Shown: one piece after another, positions 33,563-42,269 of the stretch | Numbering within the stretch: the first letter of the stretch is position 1 | How the letters are laid out: every line of letters starts with the position of its first letter | Source of the DNA: Chitinophagaceae bacterium | GTDB taxonomy: Bacteria; Bacteroidota; Bacteroidia; Chitinophagales; Chitinophagaceae | Assembly: GCA_019752045.1 (NCBI GenBank) | Contig: JAIEMP010000004.1 | Location: 124,001-188,000 of the forward strand | Length of the DNA: 64,000 bases | Direction of reading: 5' to 3' | Notes under the pieces: model-generated | Databases searched by the model: none | What the model was told of the DNA's origin: nothing | What the model saw: only the letters and a program-made list of their open reading frames with translations | Translations under genes and position numbers: made by a program

Positions 33563-33788
33563 AATAGATCTTTTGTTCTTTGAATAGAAAATAACGCTGT
33601 TTTAGCTGTAACAAACAATTCCGGCAAAGACAATCACTGTAATTACTGCTGATGAATGCTTCTTCTTCCACACTTAATGTAATACCAAAACATTGGCAAT
33701 TGGTTATATCGCCTACTTTACATTCAAACGATTCATTGCAGCGTGGACAATTTTTTTGTTCATGCTTACACATGGGCTGCTGTTTCAA
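33549..33788 (-). CDS. Cysteine-rich CWC family protein
   Basis: 79 residues with nine cysteines, including C-P-R-C near residue 15, C23 in FECK, C-Q-C near 32-34 and C-L-C-R-N-C near 54-59. This is the CWC family pattern (CPRCN-FECK-NCQC), a probable zinc-binding small protein of unknown role. It overlaps the DUF6580 gene by 23 bases and cobU by 14, so translation of the three is tightly linked. Placement in a B12 operon suggests an accessory function, for example in metal handling, but there is no direct evidence. Confidence 0.85.
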   Translation of the reverse strand: MKQQPMCKHEQKNCPRCNESFECKVGDITNCQCFGITLSVEEEAFISSNYSDCLCRNCLLQLKQRYFLFKEQKIYYGQR

Positions 33789-34365
33789 GTGACGGGTTTA
33801 GTTTCTTCATCCATTCAAACAACCCAAACATGATTCCACTGTAAACCAGTGTGCCCAGTAAAAAATTTTTCATGTAAGGTGCACCTTGTGCATAACATTT
33901 GAGGAGACTTGTAAAACTGTGATCCATAGTTTGCCCTGTTGTAATATCAGTACAGCCAAACAGGAACACACCAAAATCAACAATCAGCCAATATACAAGA
34001 GTTGAACCGGCGCCTGTTAACAGAACAGAGGGTACTGATATTTTTTTCAGGAAGAGTCTTCCCAGCAAAACAATCAACACAAAACCACCATATACCCAAT
34101 ACCAACTGCCATACATAATTCCATACTGTCCGTCATAAACAAAAATGTTAATGATGAGGTCGCTAACAAGTAAAGTGAGTATTGGAAAACCAAATGCTTT
34201 CCAGTTTTTACTGAAATAAGCTGCACCAAATAAACCCATGGCTCCAATAGGCGTAAAATTGCTCAACGGCCCAAGCTGGGCGGCATTTGGAATACGCAAG
34301 GCAGCAACTACAATCATGATGATTGCCAATGTTGCAAAACGTGGATTGATTTTTTGTGTTGACAT
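33766..34365 (-). CDS. DUF6580 family membrane protein, probable transport component
   Basis: 199 residues, five to six hydrophobic helices. PLSNFTPIGAMGLFGAAYFS near residues 33-52 is the DUF6580 hallmark. The fold class resembles ECF-transporter substrate-binding (S) subunits, and the family often accompanies btuB and cob genes in Bacteroidota, which suggests movement of a corrinoid or of dimethylbenzimidazole across the inner membrane. No ECF ATPase is encoded nearby. It follows the btuB-like gene after a 75-bp gap holding a 16-bp perfect inverted repeat. Confidence 0.78.
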   Translation of the reverse strand: MSTQKINPRFATLAIIMIVVAALRIPNAAQLGPLSNFTPIGAMGLFGAAYFSKNWKAFGFPILTLLVSDLIINIFVYDGQYGIMYGSWYWVYGGFVLIVLLGRLFLKKISVPSVLLTGAGSTLVYWLIVDFGVFLFGCTDITTGQTMDHSFTSLLKCYAQGAPYMKNFLLGTLVYSGIMFGLFEWMKKLNPSLETAAHV

Positions 34366-34440
34366 GTTTGATGTGTTATGAATGATCAGTAATGAGTAAT
34401 GAGTTTGTTCAACTGTTTACTCATTACTGATCACTGATGA
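34366..34440. repeat. Hairpin repeat between btuB-like gene and DUF6580 gene
   Basis: Perfect 16-bp arms TGATCAGTAATGAGTA (34383-34398) and TACTCATTACTGATCA (34418-34433) with a 19-base spacer. It shares the TGATCAGTAATGAGT theme with the hairpins at 32976-33038 and in the riboswitch. No U-tract follows, so it is not a clear terminator. It may tune expression of distal genes. Confidence 0.8.
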
Positions 34441-36375
34441 TTAAAATTGAACACTTACACCTCCGGTTACATTAAACTTACGGCTGTTATAACCGGGTAC
34501 GTCAAAATATTCCTGGTTAGTGATGTTTCGGAAATCAACAAATACACGCAGGTTCTTTGTTGCCTGGTAACCTGTGTACAAATCAATTGTATAATAGGCT
34601 GGCATTTGTGCAGGTCCCGGATCGTACTGGCCTTTTAATCTTGAACCAATGAAACGGAACGAAGGCATAACAGTTAACCCTTTTACAGGTTCCAGCGTAA
34701 GCACACTGTTGAAGCTGAAGTTAGGGCGACGATACAGGTTCTTCACTTTTACATTATCATTCTTTCCTTCACCATCAACATAAGTGAAGTTGTTAGCCCA
34801 GCTGCCGATCTTACCAAGACCAATACTGCTTTCTACTTCAAAACCATAATCATGCTGTTCATCACGGTTGATGTACTGGCTTGCATATGTAGTCATGTCA
34901 GTATAAAAAATGATCAGGTTTTTAATGTCACGTTTAAACCCGACAAAACGAATGGAATTCTTTTTATCTGCGCTGAACGATTGTACTCCTGCTTCATAAT
35001 TCTGTGTTGCTTCTGGTTTCAATGTTTTATTTCCGTACTCACTGTGCAACTGATATAGCGATGGTATCTTATAGCCGGATGAAATATTCAGAAACACTCT
35101 TGTGTTGTCATCAATATTATAAGAAGGATTAAAGCTGTAGGTAGCGTTTGTTCCGTAAATACTGTGTTTATTTATGCGGAAACCGGCTTCCATATTAAAT
35201 CCGTTTAACTCAGTTGCCAGTAAGGATGCATAAAACGACAGGTTATTTGCATTTGCTGAATCAGATGAAAGCAGAGGTGGTTCGTAAGTGCCATATACGC
35301 TGATGCTTTTGTACGACTGTGTAGTTTTTTGTGTAATAGCCTGCACACCAGCAACCAATGATAACTGATCAATAAAGCGATAGTTACCGCTTAACTCTGT
35401 AATGCTGCTGTTTCCTTGGTAAGAACCTTTTGCGTATTTAGCAAAACCACCAACACTTGCACTGTCATCAAGATAAACTCTTGTATTTGTAAGGAGGTTT
35501 TGTGATAATGTAAGATTCAGTTTTGTTGAATGATACAAAAATGAAAGACCGTTGTTTCTGTTCTTCTGTGTAACATTGTTATCTGCATCATCTTTGTATG
35601 CACCGGCATCAATTCCATTTTTGTATTGGCCAATATTGCTGAACCCTTTTACAGCGAAATGTTTATTGATATCGTATCGGAGGTTTGCAATAAAATTGTG
35701 CTGCTTAAAACCATCCTTGTCAAAATTCTTTGTACCTGATGTATCCTGTGCGGCTGAGAAACCTTTGCTGCCGGTAAAATTATAGTTTACATTATAGGAA
35801 AACGCATTGAGCTTACCGCCCACACCTGCATTTGCACGCAATGTATTGTAGCTGCCATAGCTGAGTAAAGCATTTGTTTCTGCTTTTTTTCTTCCGCCTT
35901 TTTTGGTAATGATATTAATTACACCTGCAACAGCATCACTACCCCATAACGTGCTTTGCGCACCTTTTAAGATTTCAATACGCTCTATCATACCCGTGCT
36001 GATATGATTGAGATCAAATGCATTGTTCACTTGCGATGCATCGCCAACAGGAACACCATCAATGAGGATCAATACATTTCCACTGGTAGCACCACGGAAA
36101 TACACATCCTGGTTGGTACCTGGGGTGTTGTTGGCACCGTTGATGAATACACTTGCCTGTTGATTGATGATTTCCGAAACAGTGCGGCCGGCATTGCGTT
36201 GAATGGTAGCCTGATCAATCACGGAGATGACCTTGCCTGTTGTCCGTTGTTTTTGTTCAATGCGGTTGGCGGTTACAATCACTTCTTCCAGTGATTTTGT
36301 ACTGCTGTCTGTCTGTGCGTTTAGTTGACTGCTGAAAAATAATCCGGCAGCCACTACAAATAAATTCTTTTTCAT
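34441..36375 (-). CDS. btuB: TonB-dependent cobalamin/corrinoid receptor, BtuB-like
   Basis: 644 residues from the ATG at 36375, which gives signal peptide KKNLFVVAAGLFFSSQLNAQ; frames reaching further upstream run into the riboswitch. The plug starts with a TonB-box-like SLEEVIVTANRIEQ, then VFINGANNTPGTNQDVYFRG and IERIEILKGAQSTLWGSDAV. The 22-strand barrel ends with an aromatic residue (VSVQF). It is the first gene after a cobalamin riboswitch and the cob genes follow, so the ligand is a corrinoid. Outer-membrane location. Confidence 0.92.
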   Translation of the reverse strand: MKKNLFVVAAGLFFSSQLNAQTDSSTKSLEEVIVTANRIEQKQRTTGKVISVIDQATIQRNAGRTVSEIINQQASVFINGANNTPGTNQDVYFRGATSGNVLILIDGVPVGDASQVNNAFDLNHISTGMIERIEILKGAQSTLWGSDAVAGVINIITKKGGRKKAETNALLSYGSYNTLRANAGVGGKLNAFSYNVNYNFTGSKGFSAAQDTSGTKNFDKDGFKQHNFIANLRYDINKHFAVKGFSNIGQYKNGIDAGAYKDDADNNVTQKNRNNGLSFLYHSTKLNLTLSQNLLTNTRVYLDDSASVGGFAKYAKGSYQGNSSITELSGNYRFIDQLSLVAGVQAITQKTTQSYKSISVYGTYEPPLLSSDSANANNLSFYASLLATELNGFNMEAGFRINKHSIYGTNATYSFNPSYNIDDNTRVFLNISSGYKIPSLYQLHSEYGNKTLKPEATQNYEAGVQSFSADKKNSIRFVGFKRDIKNLIIFYTDMTTYASQYINRDEQHDYGFEVESSIGLGKIGSWANNFTYVDGEGKNDNVKVKNLYRRPNFSFNSVLTLEPVKGLTVMPSFRFIGSRLKGQYDPGPAQMPAYYTIDLYTGYQATKNLRVFVDFRNITNQEYFDVPGYNSRKFNVTGGVSVQF

Positions 36376-36492
36376 TTTTTTGAAAAATGGTTTGTTGTGA
36401 CTGCTTTCAGAAAAAGAAATAGAAAATATAAAAGCCTGTGAGCCGTTACATCTCCTGCCTTTCACCCGAAAGCAAATGATTAATGAAATAGT

Positions 36493-36738
36493 ACCGGCAG
36501 GTCTTCTGGCTCGTTCGCTGCTGAACACCTTCCCGTTGATGTGGCACGCACCTTTCAACAACAGTGGTTTGTAGAATCAGCAGAATGAGTGATGAATGAT
36601 GAATCATGAGTGGTTGCCGAAGCTTTACTCATCATTCATTACTGATTACTCATTACAAGAACTTACAGCTACGGGGATAGCGCCGGATTTACACCGGACT
36701 TCCCTTTTAATCCCGACTATGAACATCAGGAACCGTTA
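36493..36738 (-). promoter_or_regulatory. Cobalamin riboswitch
   Basis: On the minus strand the conserved blocks appear in order: GGTTCC, GGGAAGTCCGG and TGTAAATCCGG, CCCCGTAGCTGT, then CCACTG, the GGGAAGG block, and GAGCCAGAAGACCTGCC at the 3' end. These are the core elements of the AdoCbl-binding riboswitch. It lies between the promoter at 36744-36775 and the btuB-like gene 118 bases downstream. Cobalamin would lower expression of the whole uptake/salvage operon. The peripheral stem is enlarged by a repeat hairpin (36584-36655). Confidence 0.95.
36584..36655. repeat. ATGAGT-type hairpin inside the riboswitch
   Basis: Left part GAGTGATGAATGATGAATCA, right part ACTCATCATTCATTACTGAT followed by TACTC, with imperfect pairing. 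It sits between the CCCCGTAGCTGT block and the CCACTG block, where cobalamin riboswitches tolerate variable stems. The words match hairpins at 32976-33038 and 34383-34433. Confidence 0.7.
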
Positions 36739-36743
36739 CACCG

Positions 36744-36775
36744 CAAATGTAGGGGAGCTGTTGTGCAGTTACAAA
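36744..36775 (-). promoter_or_regulatory. Bacteroidota promoter of the cobalamin operon
   Basis: On the minus strand TTTG (36775-36772), 20 bases, then TACATTTG (36751-36744), an exact match to TTTG-N19..21-TAnnTTTG. The start of transcription would be about 36737, the first base of the riboswitch region. Confidence 0.8.
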
Positions 36776-36962
36776 TTTGTTTATGTTGAATTGTTCACAT
36801 ACAGCGCTGCAATGAAAAGCTGCTCTTGGCTTCAATTTAACAATTGGCATATACGCATGCTCTTGGCAGCCCGTTAATACAATAACCGCTTGAATCTCCA
36901 CTTTGTTCCATTCTTTACGCTGCTTATCAGAACCATTGATTGCAATCTTAAATTCAATTTGT

Positions 36963-37700
36963 ATGATCCGTATAATCAGTTGTATGCTTATTATCACCTG
37001 TGCGTATGTGCAGGTAAATGCACAAAATAAAAATTCTAAGTACGAAGTGGGTGCAGCCGTTGGGGCATTTATTTACCAGGGCGATCTTGCACCCAGCCGT
37101 TTTGGTTCCTGGAAAACCATCCGGCCGGGTTTGATCTTACACGGATCAAGAAAACTCAATTCAACTTTAGCTGTTCGTTTGAATTTTACATGGGCTTCTT
37201 TAAGTGGCAACGATGCAAAGTACAGCATACCCGATTATCACCGGCAACGCAACTTTAATTTTCGTACACCGCTAATAGAATTAAGTCCGCAAATTGTATG
37301 GAGCCCCATGGGTTGGGATGAAGTGGGCCCGAGAATAACGCCGTATGCCTTTGCCGGCGCAGGTTTAGGCTTTACACGTATCCGGCGTGACTGGAGTAAT
37401 TTCAATCCCGGTCATTTTGGGTTGAATGAAAATTTACCGCAACGTATTGCACAGGATATGACACGCCGCACACCTGTTTTATTACCTGTGATTCCTGTTG
37501 GTGCAGGGATCCGTTATGCCGTATCACCGCAAATTGTATTGAATGCAGAGTTGAATTACCGCACTACGTTTACAGATTATCTCGATGGGTTTAGCCGTGC
37601 TGCAAACCCTGCACGTAAAGATCATTTCTACAGTATTTCTGTTGGAGCCATTTACCGCTTTGGTAAAAAGAACAGTTGGGATTGCCCGCCGGTTAGGTAA
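36963..37700 (+). CDS. DUF6089 outer-membrane protein (PorG-like), second copy
   Basis: 245 residues from the ATG at 36963, giving signal peptide IRIISCMLIITCAYVQVNAQ; an earlier in-frame start at 36903 would place non-signal residues ahead of it. AFIYQGDLAPSRFG, TPYAFAGAGLGFTRIR and NYRTTFTDYLDGFS match the DUF6089 family and the copy at 26910-27764. The C-terminus ends W-D-C-P-P-V-R. It is probably an eight-stranded barrel at the outer membrane. It is transcribed divergently from the B12 operon, with about 190 bases between its ATG and the B12 promoter. Confidence 0.85.
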   Translation: MIRIISCMLIITCAYVQVNAQNKNSKYEVGAAVGAFIYQGDLAPSRFGSWKTIRPGLILHGSRKLNSTLAVRLNFTWASLSGNDAKYSIPDYHRQRNFNFRTPLIELSPQIVWSPMGWDEVGPRITPYAFAGAGLGFTRIRRDWSNFNPGHFGLNENLPQRIAQDMTRRTPVLLPVIPVGAGIRYAVSPQIVLNAELNYRTTFTDYLDGFSRAANPARKDHFYSISVGAIYRFGKKNSWDCPPVR

Positions 37701-37850
37701 TAGAATTTGTTGCTGATTTATTTTGGGAAGCTATCCGTGCTATGCTGAGTTGGTAATTCAGGAATAATTAAAAAGGAGGTTTGAATTTCTGTTCAACTTG
37801 TTTGTAGTTGCAAACCAGAGGCAGCATTCAGCCAACATCACGAAAGATGT

Positions 37851-38354
37851 TTATTTGCTTAGCAATGCAATAAATCTTAAGTGTCCCTCTGCCTTGATTG
37901 AAAACGCTCCTTCAAGTGTTTCTCTAACATTTTTCATTAATAGGCAGGTAACAATAATTTCTTGTTTGTTAGAAAGAACAATCTTGCAAAATTCATACTC
38001 TCCGAAAGTATACCATGATCCACGACCATATGAGCCATAATAATGTAGACTTTCTATTTCTGAAAAATCAGCCTCGATGCGTACCCTATTTTTTTGAAAA
38101 ATAAAAGTCTTTTCAAGTCTATTGAATAAGAACTCCGAACCCTTATTCTCTGATAAGTACAGAGTATGGAGTACAAGAACCGGGAGGAGGTTAACAAGAA
38201 AAAAGAAACTAAAATATAAAATGCTTAAATATAACGGTGCTGCACTTCCGATCAGGTAATACCATACTGCAATGCAAAAAATATTAATAATGAGACAAGG
38301 CCATAAAAGTTTTAACTGCCTAGAGAACTTAATTTGATATTTTTCAGGTGCCAT
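37851..38354 (-). CDS. Hypothetical membrane protein with two N-terminal helices
   Basis: 167 residues. Two hydrophobic helices (about residues 16-36 and 41-63: LLWPCLIINIFCIAVWYYL and LYLSILYFSFFFLVNLLPVL) are followed by a soluble beta-rich part (FIFQKNRVRIEADFSEIESL) that resembles bacterial PH-like domains. I do not recognise a specific family. The gene is more AT-rich than the TonB receptor gene beside it and stands alone on its strand. The 150 bp on its 3' side contain nothing clear. Confidence 0.65.
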   Translation of the reverse strand: MAPEKYQIKFSRQLKLLWPCLIINIFCIAVWYYLIGSAAPLYLSILYFSFFFLVNLLPVLVLHTLYLSENKGSEFLFNRLEKTFIFQKNRVRIEADFSEIESLHYYGSYGRGSWYTFGEYEFCKIVLSNKQEIIVTCLLMKNVRETLEGAFSIKAEGHLRFIALLSK

Positions 38355-38674
38355 ACTTTTAGTTATTTCTTCTTCTCGAGCTATCCTGAGTTTACAACTC
38401 AGGATTTGATGAAAATAAAGCTATTGATTTTCTAATAAACCAGGCTATAGTTGCAAATTAACAATACAGACATTTATAGACAGTACTACAAACAGCACTG
38501 TTAACTTCATATTGCTTTGAACAGACACACACTTTGATCTAAGAGATATCTCGTTCCTCGATATGACGATTTAAACAGATGAAGTAAACTCAGAAATGTT
38601 GAAATTTCGGAGTCTCGTCATTTCGACGAAGGAGAAATCTCTAACATTTCATACTCTATTAAAATTCGAATCAA
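38355..38674. other. Intergenic region with a perfect hairpin and a CGTCATTTCGA repeat
   Basis: No gene seen. A perfect hairpin with 10-bp arms ATCCTGAGTT / AACTCAGGAT and a TAC loop lies at 38383-38405, in the leader of the hypothetical membrane protein. At 38616-38640 is CGTCATTTCGACGAAGGAGA, followed by AATCT, the same dispersed motif as at 3329-3358. The remainder is AT-rich and featureless to me. Confidence 0.6.
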
Positions 38675-40747
38675 TTACTTCTTCTTACAAGTCTGAAACA
38701 ACGAAACCCCCGCATAATAATTCCTACCCGGAGCAACATTGTAAAAACGATTGGCTGCTGCGTTAATATCATTTCCTAAACTGTAAGTTTCATTAAAGAG
38801 ATTATCGCCCCCAACAAAAAATTCTGCCTGCAGTTTGCCAAAGAACAGCTGCCTGTAACCCAGACGCATGGCCAGCAAATGAAAATCACCACCATAAAAA
38901 GTATTGGCATCGTTCAAAGGCGTTTTGTCGGTGTATGTATAAGTGATGTTGAGGTATACTCCGGGCTGCAGTAACAAATCAATCCCTGCCGCTACAATGG
39001 TTTTGGGTACGCTTGGTAATTGCTTGCCACTAAAATCATTGGTTAGTTGTTTAAACTCTTTGTAAGTAAAATCGTTGCGGGTATAACTGATCCACACAGC
39101 CGATTGCGACAGAAACTGTTTGGGATTGTCGGTGAGTTTATATTTTGCATACGATTCAAAACCCAGCTGCCTGGTTGATCCTGCATTGGTAAAAAAATCA
39201 GCACCGCCCTGGTCTCTGCGTTGTACAATGGTATTGTTCAGATTAAAATAAAAACCATTGAGATCAACAAACAACTTTTCTTTCCAGTTGTAACGGATAC
39301 CTGCTTCATAGTTCCAACCTTCTTCTGCATTGAGATCAGTAGTAATTACACCGGTTGATGGCAACACTTCGGCAGAAGTAGGTGGGGAAAAACCTTTGGC
39401 AACAGAAGCATACATTGAAAAATCGTTCCCTATTTTTTTTAATATAGAAATTCTTGGTGCCAGTTCATTATCGTAGGTTCTTTTCTGCGGACTAATCGGA
39501 AATTTATTCAACCGTATAATTTCAATGGTATTGTAGTTGCTGCTTACACCTGCGGTAATGATCCAGTTATGTGGCAGTTTCCAATCGGCCTGTACAAATG
39601 CGCTTAATGTAAATGGATTTACTTCATCTTCTGTTTGCAAACTGTCGCTTACACCAAACCGATTTCTGTACACACGGATATTATACCAGCCACGTTGCAA
39701 CTCTGCACCGGCAATCAATTTCAATTCGCCTAAATCAATAGCAGGACTGTAAGAAAAAACTGATCGTCCGCCTGTATGTGGTTCACTTCTGCGTTCAAAA
39801 TTGCGGATGGTAGGATTGGCGAATCTTGAAAAAGCGCCATACAGTGTGGTTGTATTTATTAAATTCTTTGTTATATCAAACAGATGACTGATGCCTGCAA
39901 AAAATGTTTTTTGATTCACCGATGCATTCGCTTGTGCACTGCCGGGATTAGGTCCGGCAGCCGGTCTTGCCTGTTTTGGATTGGCAGCAAACTCAGCAGC
40001 AGTTAATCCGCCGGGTGTTTGGTACGAAAGATCGGCATACATCAGGAATGTATGCAGTGATTGTTTTTGATTGAGGCTCATTTTTGTTTCCCAGCTAAAC
40101 ACATCCCGTTTTAATTTGGTCCATGCACGAAAGCCATCACTTTTTAATTTACTGAAGCTGATGGTTTGTTGTGTGTTGCCATCACCAATTCTTGCAGTGA
40201 TGTTTGTATTGTGCAAACCAAAACTGCCGAATGAATAATCAACACCCACGCCATTTGGTTTATCGTTGCCGGATGTTTTTAACAACACGGTACCGCCTGT
40301 ACCTGTACCGTATAAACTGGAAGCAGGTCCTTTTAAAATTTCAACAGATTGTATATTGTAAAAACCCAATTGATTTAAATAAGTTGATCCGCCCGGTTCT
40401 GTAAAAGGAATATCATTTACATACACTTTTACATTACGTACACCAAACGGAGAACGTAAAGAGCTGCCTCGGATATTTAAACGATAACTGCCGGGGCTGC
40501 GTTCTTCCATCCGCACACCCGGTGCTGCGTTCAAAGCCGGCACCAGCGATGCATTGCCAAACCTTGCCAACTGTTTTTGAGTAAGCACAGTAACAGCGGC
40601 AGGTACGTCCATGAGTTTGCGGTTCTGTTCAAATGCCCTGATGATGACTTCATTTAATTCTTTTGATGTGGAGTCGGGCTGTTCTTGTGCAGCTGAACTG
40701 AGAGTTATTAAGGTTGCTGACAGGAGGGTTAGTAATGGGCTCTTCAT
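38675..40747 (-). CDS. TonB-dependent outer-membrane receptor (siderophore type)
   Basis: 690 residues. Signal peptide KSPLLTLLSATLITLSSAA, then a plug with TonB-box-like KELNEVIIRAFEQNRKL, NIRGSSLRSPFGVRNVKVYV and VEILKGPASSLYGTGTGGTV. A 22-strand barrel follows (for example GFSPPTSAEVLPSTG and NLFNETYSLGNDINAAANR). No N-terminal carboxypeptidase-like domain is present, so it is not SusC type; FecA/ferric-siderophore receptors are the closest class. No regulator or transport partner lies beside it. Ligand unknown. Confidence 0.88.
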   Translation of the reverse strand: MKSPLLTLLSATLITLSSAAQEQPDSTSKELNEVIIRAFEQNRKLMDVPAAVTVLTQKQLARFGNASLVPALNAAPGVRMEERSPGSYRLNIRGSSLRSPFGVRNVKVYVNDIPFTEPGGSTYLNQLGFYNIQSVEILKGPASSLYGTGTGGTVLLKTSGNDKPNGVGVDYSFGSFGLHNTNITARIGDGNTQQTISFSKLKSDGFRAWTKLKRDVFSWETKMSLNQKQSLHTFLMYADLSYQTPGGLTAAEFAANPKQARPAAGPNPGSAQANASVNQKTFFAGISHLFDITKNLINTTTLYGAFSRFANPTIRNFERRSEPHTGGRSVFSYSPAIDLGELKLIAGAELQRGWYNIRVYRNRFGVSDSLQTEDEVNPFTLSAFVQADWKLPHNWIITAGVSSNYNTIEIIRLNKFPISPQKRTYDNELAPRISILKKIGNDFSMYASVAKGFSPPTSAEVLPSTGVITTDLNAEEGWNYEAGIRYNWKEKLFVDLNGFYFNLNNTIVQRRDQGGADFFTNAGSTRQLGFESYAKYKLTDNPKQFLSQSAVWISYTRNDFTYKEFKQLTNDFSGKQLPSVPKTIVAAGIDLLLQPGVYLNITYTYTDKTPLNDANTFYGGDFHLLAMRLGYRQLFFGKLQAEFFVGGDNLFNETYSLGNDINAAANRFYNVAPGRNYYAGVSLFQTCKKK

Positions 40748-40898
40748 TGTTATAAAGTTATAATACTATCTTGATTTGCTTTTAGTTTTTTTAGAACTTG
40801 ATGAGAAAGAAAAAACTATCTTCATCGCATTGTTAAACGAGTGAATAAAATTCATTTGTTGGAATGAACAGATAAACATTGATTTTTTAAATGAACGC

Positions 40899-42227
40899 AT
40901 GAAAACCTCAGTCAATAAACTCAATTTGTTTTCTTTTACCATGATCGTTGTGGGTCTGGTGATCGGCATGGGTATTTTTAGAACTGCTGCCACCAGTGCC
41001 AAAGACGCCATTGATCCTTCTGTATACTTCAGTGCATGGCTCATTGGCGGTTTGGTTGCTCTATGTGGTGCGTTAACGTATGCGGAGATCGGCAGCCGCT
41101 TTCCTGTAACCGGTGGTTATTATAAAGTGTTTGCACAGGCCTATCATCCCAGCATTGCATTTGCTATTAACTGTTTAATTCTTGTAAGCAATGCTGCCAG
41201 TTTAAGTGGAGTGGCATTAATTGGCAGCGGTTATTTATTAAAATTATTTCCCGGTGAGTGGACGGATATACATAAAGCGTTGCTGAGTTGTGTGGCGATT
41301 GCTGTATTTTATTTCATTAATCTGCGTGGATTAAAGATGAGCTCCATGGCGCAGAATATTTTAATGATGATTAAAATAGGAATGATCGTGGTCTTGATTG
41401 CTGCGTTGATCTTTCCGGATAAATATGCAGTGCAGCAAACAACAACTGCTGTAACAACTTTCAGCAATATGGATTGGATCAAAAGTCTTGGTATCAGTTT
41501 AATTGCTGTATCCTTTACGTACGGCGGTTATCAGCAAACCATCAACTTTGGAAACGAAGTACAAAACCCCACAAAAAATATCCCCCGTGGAATTTTTATG
41601 GGTATTGCCATCATCATTGGTTTGTATTTACTGGTGAACATGAGTTATTATAAACTGGTGGGTTTTGAACAGATGAAAGGCGAACGGGAAATTGCATACG
41701 TGGTGATTGATAAGATCTTTGGAACAACCGGTGCCACTGTGTTTTCGGCGTTTTTGTTTTTAGGTGTACTGGCGTATGTAAATGGTTTGTTGATGAGTAA
41801 TCCACGGGTGATGTTTGCCATGGGCGATGATGGAAGCTTGCCGAAAGTTTTTGCAAAACAAAACGAAAAAACCAATGTGCTCACTTTTTCATTAACAGTA
41901 TTTGCTGCGGTATGTATTATTATTTTGTTTTTTGCACAGGAGTTTGAAAAAATATTAGCCTTTACCATTTTTCTTGATTGCTTTGGCATGGTGCTGAGCA
42001 GTGCAACTATTTTCTGGTTCCGCAAAAAAACAAAACATCTGGATGGAACGGGTATTTATAAAATGAAACTGTTTCCGTTGATGCCACTCATTTTTATTGC
42101 CGCCTATTTGTTTGTGGGCACCAGCATTGCCATTGCTGATCCAAAAGCTGCGTTAATTGGGGTTGCTGTACTGACTGCATTTGTAGTGATCTATTTTATT
42201 TTACACAGGAAGAGTTATGCGAAGTAA
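40899..42227 (+). CDS. Amino acid permease (APC superfamily)
   Basis: 442 residues with about twelve hydrophobic helices. The first helix has FSFTMIVVGLVIGMGIFR, the G-x-G-I-F substrate-binding loop of APC transporters; ALCGALTYAEIGSRFPVTGG is the second conserved segment, and SFTYGGYQQTINFGNEVQNP the sixth-helix region. Closest in pattern to LAT/YfnA-type amino acid exchangers. The gene is divergent from the TonB receptor gene (151 bp between starts) and is followed by a tandem repeat block. Substrate cannot be assigned. Confidence 0.88.
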   Translation: MKTSVNKLNLFSFTMIVVGLVIGMGIFRTAATSAKDAIDPSVYFSAWLIGGLVALCGALTYAEIGSRFPVTGGYYKVFAQAYHPSIAFAINCLILVSNAASLSGVALIGSGYLLKLFPGEWTDIHKALLSCVAIAVFYFINLRGLKMSSMAQNILMMIKIGMIVVLIAALIFPDKYAVQQTTTAVTTFSNMDWIKSLGISLIAVSFTYGGYQQTINFGNEVQNPTKNIPRGIFMGIAIIIGLYLLVNMSYYKLVGFEQMKGEREIAYVVIDKIFGTTGATVFSAFLFLGVLAYVNGLLMSNPRVMFAMGDDGSLPKVFAKQNEKTNVLTFSLTVFAAVCIIILFFAQEFEKILAFTIFLDCFGMVLSSATIFWFRKKTKHLDGTGIYKMKLFPLMPLIFIAAYLFVGTSIAIADPKAALIGVAVLTAFVVIYFILHRKSYAK

Positions 42228-42269
42228 GGACAGCGATTGATTCGATAATCAAAATTAAATGCATCGAGG

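Noticed and set aside
36376-36561. Longer N-terminus for the BtuB-like receptor
   Set aside because: The upstream codons lie in the riboswitch expression region and give no signal peptide; the ATG at 36375 gives a proper one.
37701-37850. AAAAAGGAGGTTTGA as a ribosome binding site of a hidden gene
   Set aside because: No credible reading frame follows at the right distance, and this group makes little use of Shine-Dalgarno sites.
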